From: Oppiella nova
Lineage: Eukaryota; Arthropoda; Arachnida; Sarcoptiformes; Oppiidae
Reading direction: 5' to 3'
DNA length: 20,956 nt
Assembly (NCBI GenBank): GCA_905397405.1
Contig: CAJPVJ010000733.1
Span: 1 to 20,956 of the forward strand
Positions 1-10,800 of the stretch are shown piece by piece (position 1 is the first letter of the stretch; each line of letters opens with the position of its first letter). The notes under the pieces are model-generated. The model was not told the DNA's origin. It saw only the letters and a program-made list of their open reading frames with translations, and searched no databases. Both the position numbers and the translations under genes were made by a program.

Positions 1-253
1 TGCTCTACCACTTGTAAAGCAATGTCTCGCACCGGGAGTGTGTGATTGCCCGCAATATTGTGTGCGCAGCGCATACGGGAGAGGGATATAACCGTTGTAT
101 GCGTTTAGGATAGCCCACAGACAGACTACTCGACTACTCATAGCAATAACAGCTATTCTCTAATTCAGTGCTTCTCTACTCCAACCCGTATTGAGTACTG
201 AAATACAGAATAAACTGATCGATACTCAGAGTGTGAGACCAGTCGACCATTCG
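1..253 (+). promoter_or_regulatory. NOL4 5' region: promoter, 5' UTR or upstream intron end
   Basis: This stretch precedes the chosen start codon and is less A+T-rich than the introns. A GCGCA direct repeat near 64-73 (TGCGCAGCGCA) loosely resembles an NRF1/erect-wing type site. An in-frame TAA lies at 161-163, and the frame is then open to the ATG at 254. A pyrimidine-rich stretch ending in AG at 167-168 could be a splice acceptor. Two readings therefore remain: 5' UTR with translation from 254, or an intron ending at 168 with coding sequence continuing from an exon left of the window. I cannot place a transcription start. Confidence 0.4.
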
Positions 254-718
254 ATGGACAATAGAAGACATTCGGCGACCCGAGTGGCGGCGGCCGTCGC
301 CCAGGAGGCCATCTGCACCATCATGTCCTCATCGGCTGACCACGACTTCGAGCTCAGCCTCCAGTCGTACGCCTCGAACAATAATGGGCTTCAGCTGAAG
401 GGCGAGCCGACCGCCAACTCAGACAAAAGCGCCGCCAATGCCCTGAAGTCGAGCCACAAATCAATGTATGATTCATATCAGGTGTGGGCTCTCAAGACAT
501 ACGGCGATTCTGCGAAGACAAAGACGGTCACCAAAAAGAAGTACAACAGAATCCTGAAGATTCTGAAGGGAGAGGAGGGCACTAACGTCGAGAACTCCAA
601 GTTTCGCTTTTGGGTGAAAGCCAAGGGCTTCCGACTCGGACCCCAGAATCTGGCGGCACTGGAGCTCAAGAGTATAGCCGAACAGGTGTTATACGTTCCC
701 TGCTCTAAGTCTACACAA
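254..718 (+). CDS. NOL4: NOL4 coding exon 1: N-terminal extension and first conserved block
   Basis: It encodes 155 residues and ends in phase 0 at donor GTATGT (719-724). ATG 254 was chosen because it is the first in-frame ATG after the TAA at 161-163. The first 70 residues are Ala/Ser/Asn-rich and do not match vertebrate NOL4 as I recall it. From ATG 464 (residue 71, [16 protein letters not shown]) the match is strong and includes [20 protein letters not shown] and EQVLYVP. Vertebrate NOL4 begins close to that point, so ATG 464 could serve as an alternative start. The exon is clearly richer in G+C and CpG than the intron after it. Confidence 0.9.
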
Positions 719-1478
719 GTATGTACTCATGTATTATGAATTTGTTTTAGTTTTTGCTATTTTTTATATAAAAGTTTATTAATGTTATCACAAAATACAG
801 ACAGCTTTGGGCTGAGGTATGGGTAGTTGTGCTGTATTTTAATGTATGACTTGTACTGAAATAAATGAATTGGGAAAAGGGAGTGTAGGGCTGACTATAG
901 TGAAGGTGCTTATGCGTAACGTTATTAGATTGTGTGCCATTGCATTGATAGCAATGCTTTACAAACTGTAAGGGATTGGGAGGACTGTTGGCGTATATCT
1001 ATTCGCATAGCAATAGTATGGATGAAAGGCAAGAGAGAGTCAATCAAAAGCTTTCTTTAAAGTTTTCTTCACGAATGTGTATGACTTGAAAGTATGATTT
1101 CAGGGGTCCTTCACTTCATACTAATCCTTAATTTGATTATTTGAATCCATGTGAGGGTTTGGAGGGGTTCACTGTTTTCGGTCATAACAAACACCAAAAG
1201 TGGACAATGTTTTTGAGTTTCTCATAAATACCATGAAATTTGAATTGAAATTCTATCGGAATATTAATGTATTTCCAGTGTTTGTAGTTTGAGTGCGAAG
1301 TGAAGGCAGTGGTTGTGACAAACCTTTTCCACCTATTTTTATATGACTGCAGCACTAAAGTTCACATCGAAATAGAGTGCAATTTTATGGCTTAATATAT
1401 AGCTGTTAACTGTACTCTCTTTGCTTCCCTCTCTACACTCTTGTGCTCTATCTCTATGCACTCTAATCTCTTTCGTAA

Positions 1479-1513
<35 letters not shown>

Positions 1514-4500
1514 CAGTACGAGTACAGTGCAGTATAGCTGTAGTGCATTCTATGTTCTCTCTGCTCTGAATTGCAACTCAATTCTCAGTTGAGTTTTGGG
1601 CAAAATGTGAGTTTATGTCTGAAAATTCAGATCCAGTGAATCCAGTGAATTGGAGAACTGGTGAGAGAGCGAGTGTGTGTGCATTGTATGCATGTATGGC
1701 ACTGGCATTAGGAGCACTGGCAGTGCACTGGCTGTTGGCTGCGAGCGTTTGCATTTGTATGTTAACGGGACAACCATTGGGTTTACAGTGAGAGCTCAGC
1801 TTCTTTTATGTGTTCTGTGAACGCACTGTACGTTGGAATGCAATGCAATGTACGGATCGATAATACAATCTGACGGCGGGTCTCCTATTTTGCCAGTGAT
1901 TCCCTACTTTTCCATCTCATATCCAACTGAACAGTCATTTTGAGCGTTCGCCTACTGGTTGTTGTATTTCCCTTCAGTTTATGTCACCATTGAAAGTAAG
2001 AAAGAGATTGAGGAACAGTGTAGTGACTGCAGTGGCAAATGAAATATCATTCACTAAAGCCACCCACCCCTGCACTAACACCCGTTTCCAACACCAGTGC
2101 ACTACTCACACACTCTATGCTATCATAATAAAGAACCCAATACTGCAAGCATTGAACAGAATTTCATAGGTTTTGCATACAATCTAAGAATTGAGTCGAT
2201 TCTGTAGGGGTTTTTGTCGCAAAAATATATTTCGCTCACAATTTATGATCAGATTTTAGTGACAAAACAAAAGACCCGAAAGATTATAAACTGATTGTCA
2301 AAATTATTAAGTTTTTCATAAATTGAATGAATAGAAAAAAAATTTCATTTCGAAAAATGCTTTTATATCCCAATTATATCTCGTTTTTATTGGCGTCGCG
2401 ATTGATGTTTACTCTTACATCCAATTCGGGATAAAATGCAATATGTTTTCAAACATGTTATGTTTGGTTACCATTGGCTGTGGTCTGTGCGCCAAAAAGA
2501 CAAGAGTTTTGCTATCAATACAATACAAACTTGAATAAAGAGAAGAGGCGATCAAGATTTGAAATAAATATCAATTGAAAAAAAGTTAATTACAATAAAT
2601 GGTAACAAACACACAAACAGACAACAACTGAAAGACAAAGTGTTTGTGACCTTCTTTTCTGGGCTAAGCAACAGGCAATGCAATTGCAGGCAATTTGATA
2701 ATTTAGTACAGAATTGCATACTCTCTGTACACTCGATTGAGTCAATACATTGAGCTCCAGTTCCACAGAATACTGTAGTGTAGACACAGGGAGACAGTGC
2801 ACAGCGTATACTCCATAGACTCTATGCAATGCCAACACAAATACTACGGTATATTTTATATCATTAGCTTTTCATTTCTGACTTATAATACTTTATATTT
2901 ATATAAAAGCACCTGTGCTATGCTATGCCATGTTGTGCCTGTGCTCTCATCGTGAGCCGCATGCCATACGCCATACCCTTAATAAATTAGACTCAAAGTG
3001 TGTGTGCAATCAATTTACAAAGATTTTTGTTTATGAAGTTATTTTCTGTTTTTTATATTAATTGAGAATTGTTTTTAAATGCAATCTATTATGAATGAAA
3101 AATATGTTTAGTGTTCGTATTCCTTGAGTCTCTAATGGTGTCTAATCTTTAACCCATTTTATGGATAAATATTCATGAAATCATAGAGTGTTAGCATTGG
3201 GTCGGTCTCTCTCTCTCTCTCTCTCTCTCAGTCACATATATTTTATCTCAGCTCTCAATCATATAAAATGACAAAACTGTGCGATCTGTTTGAAACATGT
3301 TTAGAGCACTGGTATCATGTCATGCATTTATATTTTGTCCGCAAAAATAACTCTAACTTTAACTCAAACTTCAATTTTTTGAGGCAATGATTAGTTGTTT
3401 TCTGATTTTAAACTATCGTTTTCTTGACAGAAAAGTATGATTTCAGGGGTTGGGCTGACTTACAGCCCATTTTGCGGCTAAAACTCTCCTCTCGAATGAA
3501 GAGTAGAGAAAAGAGAAGAGAAATACAAATCTTTTCTAAAATTTGTTTTTAACTAAAGAAAAACGAGAGAGAAATAAAAAATCGATTCCACAGATCGGGA
3601 CAGATATGATAGGAGTTTAATGATGTGTTAATAAAAATTGAAAAATATTTAAAGAAATAAGTGATACATCTATTTGTTATCTCAAAAATAGTGTTTAGTC
3701 TAAGAATAAGTGAGTAGTGGTGAGAGTGAGTGAGTGAGTGAGTGAGAGAGAGTGAGAGAGAGAGAGAGAGAGAGAGACTATGGGAGGGAAGAGAGTGAAA
3801 AGTAAAATAAATTACTCGGTTTTCAGATTGAGTTTGTTTTATATTTTATCTGTTTGTTAGCAATGGTTAGCAATAGCGGTGTAACACAAGACTGACGTTC
3901 AATCAAAAGCGACTTTGATATGTAAGGAGTTGTGAAATCAGTATTTTTTCTGCGATCGACTAACTATTTAGTATTACTTTTCGACTACCAGTCAGTCTCT
4001 CATCGGTTTTATAATCATAAGCTTAAGGATTAGCAGAAAAATACTCGTTTGTTATTTGAAGACTACTCGGCAACTAAAGGCTCACTTTGTTTGGCGATCA
4101 GAGGCACTGGAACTCAAGTTCTGACCAAACCTCGACATAAGAGATTAAAGTGTTAGCCAATACAGGGCTGGTATATGAGTTGATTCTGGTGTCGGGCATT
4201 ACACATATTATGCACGACATCCTAGCGTTGTTTAGCTCTTGAATAAAAGATTTGTCTGAATAAATGTCACATTTGTTTCTACAGTTCTTACCCATTATTT
4301 TGCAGTCGAAGCCCTGCTTTTCTAAATTATTTGTGTCCACTCTTTTCAGACTAATTTTGACTCAATTTCTATTTATTCCTAACATTTGTTTTCATAGAAA
4401 TTAATTTCCAAACCTATTTGTTACACTTTATTGTATCACTAATTTTGCTATTACTCTAACCCCAAAACACTTTCGCTAAACTCAATTCAATTGTTGCCAA

Positions 4501-5196
4501 CTTTTAGCTTTGAATTCAACCTGATACAATTTTAAATATTTAAATTTTCGTATTTACTCTACATTTATGGAGATTCTATTTTATGTGAGCTTATATATTA
4601 TATTTATATTTGTATAGTTTCAAAGATAATACTTTTATAGTTAATATATCATTTTATAAACTTGTGTCGAATTCTGGAAATTAAGATGAAATTGGACCTC
4701 AAAATTGTCTTTTCATTTAAATTTTCCAAATGACAAAACAGCCGGAGCTGAAACACACAGCTATAGTCAGACCAAAAATGGTGACAATTATTGGTGTGCT
4801 TTTAGTTTACTTTTACATCAAATCTACAGCTCATTCAGTGCTAACTTTCTATTAGGGTTTGTTCGCAGAGCACACATACAGTACTATTAGAGTGAAAGAG
4901 TATAAAACTTCGTTTATTTTGTGCACATCATAGAGAATCAAAGGCTATAAGTCTGTACTCATTGTGTGCTCTGTCTGTGCTTTTGGTGTTTTCGGTGCAA
5001 TAGTTCTTCACTTCTTTGATGATGAAAGTGAAGAACGAGCGGTCCTTTCGTGTGCCTCAAGGTTTCCAAAGAGACGAAAGCTTTTTTCCAGTTTTACTAC
5101 ATTTTAGTGTTCAGTACGACTACAACCAAAGTAGAGATCAAAATACAGAACACAGAATATACTCAACAACACTATTGCCTAATATATAGCTTCTAC

Positions 5197-5230
<34 letters not shown>

Positions 5231-7779
5231 GCTCTTTACTTCTCTCTTCACACAATTCTGTCATTGAGTTCCGTTCTATCCATCCTCTCTCTAGTTCTCT
5301 CCCATTTCTCTCGCATTTCTCTCTCCGGTATCTCTCTTTCTCTCTTCTGCCACATTCTCTCTCGTGTCTCTCTCATGCGATCTCTCTGTGCAATTCAGTT
5401 CATACAATCCATACTATCTGTCTGTTTATTGCCTCAAACTTAGGTCCTGAGTAGCGCTGGTATTGGCGTCGATATGTTGGATATGTTGGTAGCGAGGAGT
5501 GGGTAGTTGTGTGTGTGTACTGTGTTCTCAATGTTCTCAATGATATCGATTTTTACTTCAGTCGGGCATCACATAAAGCATAGCTCTTTGCGATACTCTT
5601 TTATGGGCGAACTGGCAGGTTGTGTGAGGTTTAGGTTGTTGTTGGTTGTAGGCTCTCCTCTCTATGTGAGCTCTATGCTCTCTCTATGCTACCAGAGCTC
5701 TGCGAGTTCGTTAAGGGCTGGCATATCAGCTTCCAATTTATCACTAATAAAAGTTATCACTATTTCTTTGCCAACACACAAAAAAGTGCTCCATTTTTGA
5801 GAGAGTAGTTATTCATTGAAATAAATTTAATGATAACAATATGGGTGTAAAATAGTTTCGTAACTCGAAATGATAAGTTGGTTTCCCAAACCTCCGCTAC
5901 CTTTGAGTGAATAGAGAAAAAAATATTTCACTGGACTGACCAAAACCAACGCCCAAATGCACTCCATTGCAGTTACCGCTCGTATACACGCAATAAGTAT
6001 TTGCGAAAAATATATATGAAATGATAACCATATATGAGAATTGAGTCGTGAGTATCACATAAGGTTTCATTGCCTCGAATTTGTCGACAAAAAATGCAAT
6101 AATAAATGCAATATTTGGGAGAAGACATCGAGGCATAGGTGCAGTCCATCTCTCACTTATAATTTACAGCCAATGAGAGGACAGAATAGAAATAAGAAAA
6201 CGACAAAATCAACACTTGCGGCAAAAAGCAAAGGAATAGCAAAATATCAAAAATATTGAACACTATTTCTTTGAGAAATTTGTCTCAATATTAAGGCTTA
6301 GGGAATGGAATGGTTCACAAAATAAGTTTTTTGTTAAGATTTACTTAAGTATCAATATATGAATACTTATGGATAACTTGCATTCAATCATATTGGGCTT
6401 TGACTAATTGTTACCGGCACATTTTGTTCATTTAACGATCCAAAGTTGTTTTAAATTGCTCTCTAATTGATCGAAAAGTTTAAAATTGACTGAAAATATG
6501 GAGAAAAATTATTTATTATTCATTTAAAAGCTTTTCTCTCATATTTATATAGAATTTGAGTAGAAATTTCGTAAAAATATTGTAATTCTGTTTTAGTCTT
6601 AACTCTTTGTCGAATGAAAGCCTCAATTGAATGGTTGCCGCACTCGGAATGGCTGGTCTCCAGTGTTATAACATATTGAGAAAGCCATTGTATAAAATGA
6701 TATTAATGTCAGTGAAGTAGGTTTGATGTGTTAGGGCTCGGGATTATTAAGAGCTATGTAAACTCGCACATAAAGAGCTGTACGAATAGCACCGGCAATA
6801 CAATTTGCAAGCGTCTCCATGAAGCAATGAATGTATACATAGAATAGTATGCCGTCGAGTGAGAGCACAAAAGTATACAATAATATTATATAATATTATA
6901 TAATATTATGCACTTTTTATACCGTATATATCATGAAAACCGCACACATATTAAGTATTTTAGTCGAAACTACATTTGTATTGAGAATTGCATTCAACGA
7001 TAATACAGAATCTAAATCTAATTTCAAACACACCTCTCGATTGTCAGCAAAATAGAGAAAAGCATAAATTTGGGCAAAAAAGGATTTTGAATAAAAAACT
7101 TTGAAAAATATATTTAGTTGTTATATGTATTTGTGAGTACGAGGAAATTGATTTGATTATGGAATGAAATGAACAAAAATTATTCTTTAATACATTATTA
7201 TGACTACAATATGTCTATTATCACAACACATAACACCATACCAATGGTCCCGGTTTTCGACTTAAATAAATATAATGAATAAAATATATAATTTTTATTT
7301 CTTATTTTTCATTATTATTATTCTAACATTAGAAAAGCAAAAATCAATGCCTTCCTATTTATCAACAAATTATAAAAACTATTTTCGTGTGTTATCGCAC
7401 AACAGTTAGCAGTATTTCTAATACATGTATAATATTATGAGATATTGAGGTATGGGTTGGTGTTGGATGTGTAACTTATAAACACCTGTGCACTCAGTAA
7501 ACAATAACTTCACAGAACAGGACAGATATCTTTGTTTAGTGTATGAGTGCATGAGTTATACAGTGCTTCGCCAATAGACCAGAGAATGGATCGAAAATTG
7601 AATGCAATATCGCCTCAAAACCTGACTGTTCTCTCTGCCTGTCTGTCTGTCCTGTTTATATGACTCTCTATTGAATATTAAATTAGTTCCTCAGAGCACA
7701 GGCAGTCAACCGCCAGGTTCTCTATATTCTCTATCTCTGTTTTACTATTCTCTATCTACCAGTGCATTGACAATATTTA

Positions 7780-7825
<46 letters not shown>

Positions 7826-10800
7826 CTCTCTCTCTCTCTCTCTCTCCAAATACTGTATACTGTATTCATAAATAAATTTGAGAAATTCTTGGGCTACTAT
7901 TCTACTATTTGTATCCTTCGTTTATATGTTGTTTTTATAAAACAAGAAATTATATTAAAGTACAATATTTTATTATTTTATTTGAAATTATGTAACATTT
8001 CTTAGTGCTGTACAGTATATCTGTATTATTATTATATTATATGATATTAAGTGAAAACATGAAATGAGAAAATTCTTTGTTCTCATAAGAGTTGTGCTCT
8101 GTTTCGGTAGACTTAAGAATATTTGAGAAATAAGTGTTTGTTTATTATTAATTCAGACAACAATTATTTAGCATAATTTGTTGAAACCATTGGTTTATTT
8201 TATGAATTAAGTAATTATGGGCTTATATGGTATACACTGTATATGAGTCAACGAATGTTCAAATTTCAATACAATGAGAATTGAGGTAATACTGGGCACT
8301 GAATACAGGCGCACATGTAGTGCACTGTAGTCTCATTTAGATGTGAGGGCTCATCAGTTGGCCCGCACTTCCATATTCCGTGCACTTCTGTAGTGCTCTG
8401 TTTGCAGCAGTTATTAGCAGTAATAGTATTGAGAGTTTTGTAATGTATAGAGCAATGCAAAGTGCACTGTAAAGGTTGTGAGGGCTGCTGTGTGGCATCG
8501 TATGGTATGGTATGGTATGGTATGGTATGGAAAGGCACAGACACTACTGGTGCTGTACATTCTGTACAGTATTGAGCATATTGTGATGCATAGAACAGAG
8601 CACTTGTGGGAATAGTATATGTCGTTCACTTACAGTATTAGTGAAATACCTTCTGATGTGGGCTTAAAAACAAAACTCTACACAACTGTGTGCCAGAGAA
8701 ACGCATTATATTTACTACACTATAATAACTTTCATATTCAGTAACATATACTCTAAATCATAACTTTATATTCACTTTATATATGCTTTATATGGTCTCT
8801 GCTTTTTTCTTGTTGTGTTTTCTATACATTAATATAAAAGTACTCTTTGGTAGAGCGCTATCACCTCTCAGTGCTCTCTACCAGTGCTCACTACCAGTGC
8901 TCACTACCAGTGCTTTTCATCTCTGTTCTGTTGCACACATTTAATGCCTTTTCTCTACTTTTCTTCTCTTATTTTTTGGTAAAAAAACTTTAGTTGTTAT
9001 TCAGGCCTTACAGAGACCTAAGTTTGATGTGAATCCAAGGCATTACTGCATTGCACCAAATGTTAGATATATTGTATTGCATCGCATTTCCATCTCTCCA
9101 TCCCTTTCCTCTCTCTCCCTCCCTCTCACACTCATTGCTGTGCACGAGAGGCAGTGGTTGGGTATGTGCTCTGCTGTGCTCTATAGCTCTACTCCACTGC
9201 CTGTACTATAGCTAACAGTGTTATAGTGTAGTGTAGTATACTCAGAAATAGTTTCCAGGACAGAGCACGAAAAGAGATTTAACACAACCTCGCGTTCGTC
9301 TCCCGACCCCCCATCCCTTTCCCCATCCGATCTATTCTGCTTGATGTTAGTCGTTGTGAAGAGAAGCCCAAACCCATACACTTTGCAGAGCACACACACA
9401 CATCACACACATAGACACACATAGAGAGTAGAGTATAGCACACGACGAGCACAGATAGAACATAGCATTGACTGGCATTCTGTGCAACTAATCTCATGGT
9501 TGTGCAAAAGGGAAGGCATAGTAGAGCCCAATTCAAGAACAACACACTCACACACACAGTGTATCGATCGGTGCGGCGGCTGATGATGCGGTCCCTCATG
9601 CAAGATAGCAAAGCACTCAATACACAGACACACAACACATCATAATTCTGTATAAAAGTAGAGCCAAACTCTAACTCTTATGTTTGTACCGAAATAGAAG
9701 TTCAAGATTTCTCCAAAATGTGAGTTCCATTAACTATAAGTAGGTATTCCTATCTATGCCTCACAAATCTCTGCTCTAAACATAACATATTATATGAATA
9801 GAAAGGGATCGGCAGCCCAAACACTAATACAAGTGAATTTAACAAAAAAATTTGCTTCGGATTTATATTTCATTTCGAAAACCCAATTGTTATAACTATA
9901 CAACTATTTATACTTTGCTTTAGAATACTATTTTATTATTAGTATTCAAATATTTGCTGGATGTGTTTCCATGTATCAAAAGCGAAAACCTAATTATCAA
10001 AAATAAATGAATAAATTTCAATTCAAATGTTTTACAATTATTTTAAAACTAATTTACATATACTTTTATTACGCTTTTTCTTGTATTCATTACTTAATTA
10101 TTTTCATATTAATAATTAATGCTTTTTATTTGAAATAGGGATCAGAACGAGACGAGACCATCTATAAGAAAGTAGCAGGTACAGTATTATATAATATACT
10201 TACTTATTATTTATATACACCATTCACTCGCTCCATAAAACACGCCATATCTCTGATGGTCAAGAGATGGGATCATTTCAAAGAATATTTTTGCTATAAA
10301 TCCTCAAAACAAGTATTTGGATCATTGGGTGGAGTTTTACTCTCACATAAAACTCTATCCAAAGATTATATTTGAAAATTTCAAACTTTAGACAAACTAA
10401 ACTTTTATTTAACCCTTTATTAAATCAAATATAAGGGCGTTTTGTGATTTCAAATAGTTTTCAACCAAAAATCTTGAATTTATTTTTATAGTACACTAAA
10501 GTGTAGTGCATTTAAATATTGTATTATAATACGATATATTCTGTTACAGAATTTCTGTATATAAAATTTATTATTATTAATAATTTGATATTATTTAACT
10601 CAGGCTTAAGTACTGTATAGTTTATAATAATTTTGAGCACAATTTTTATGTTTTCTTTATATTCTTATTACTGTAGAAAAGGCTAAGAATATTGTGAACA
10701 GAATATTTCAGAGAAAAAATCCAAATTCTTAAAAACCATATATTTTATATTTCATGTTATATTAAGTGGTGGAGAACTTCTTTGACATCATATATAATGT

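Larger units (their letters stand above)
719..10138 (+). other. NOL4 intron 1 (9.4 kb), no coding content recognised
   Basis: It starts with GTATGT and ends with AAATAG. The many short open frames are CT/GA repeat translations (Ser-Leu, Arg-Glu) or weak frames without homology or splice context. The conserved NOL4 sequence runs from exon 1 to exon 2 without a missing block, so no constitutive coding exon is expected. Contents are A+T-rich unique DNA, several CT/GA microsatellites, a TATGG pentamer array, 13-bp CTACCAGTGCTCA repeats, a 19-bp dispersed repeat, CA-rich tracts and one G+C-richer patch at about 9285-9610. Long first introns often carry enhancers, but I can point to no specific one. 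Confidence 0.75.

Noticed and set aside
1-30. Minus-strand sequence resembling a tRNA D-arm (ending GTGGTAGAGCA)
   Set aside because: Only a possible D-stem is inside the window; the rest would lie outside, and the acceptor stem cannot be tested. Resemblance this short is expected by chance.
1339-1581. Minus-strand frame rich in Arg-Glu
   Set aside because: It is the translation of the CT microsatellite at 1479-1513; other Ser/Leu or Arg/Glu frames (5050-5454, 7671-7871, 14903-15178) have the same origin.
8553-8568. Frequent TACAGT/ACTGTA words across introns
   Set aside because: Common here but short and variable. I could not separate them from the general composition without a count against a background.
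8266-8629. Minus-strand frames with repeated HTIPY
   Set aside because: Produced by the TATGG pentamer array; no homology or splice context.
9279-9638. 119-codon minus-strand frame with Cys/Val-rich sequence
   Set aside because: Largely a translation of CA/TG-rich repeats inside the NOL4 intron, with several overlapping frames of equal quality and no family match.
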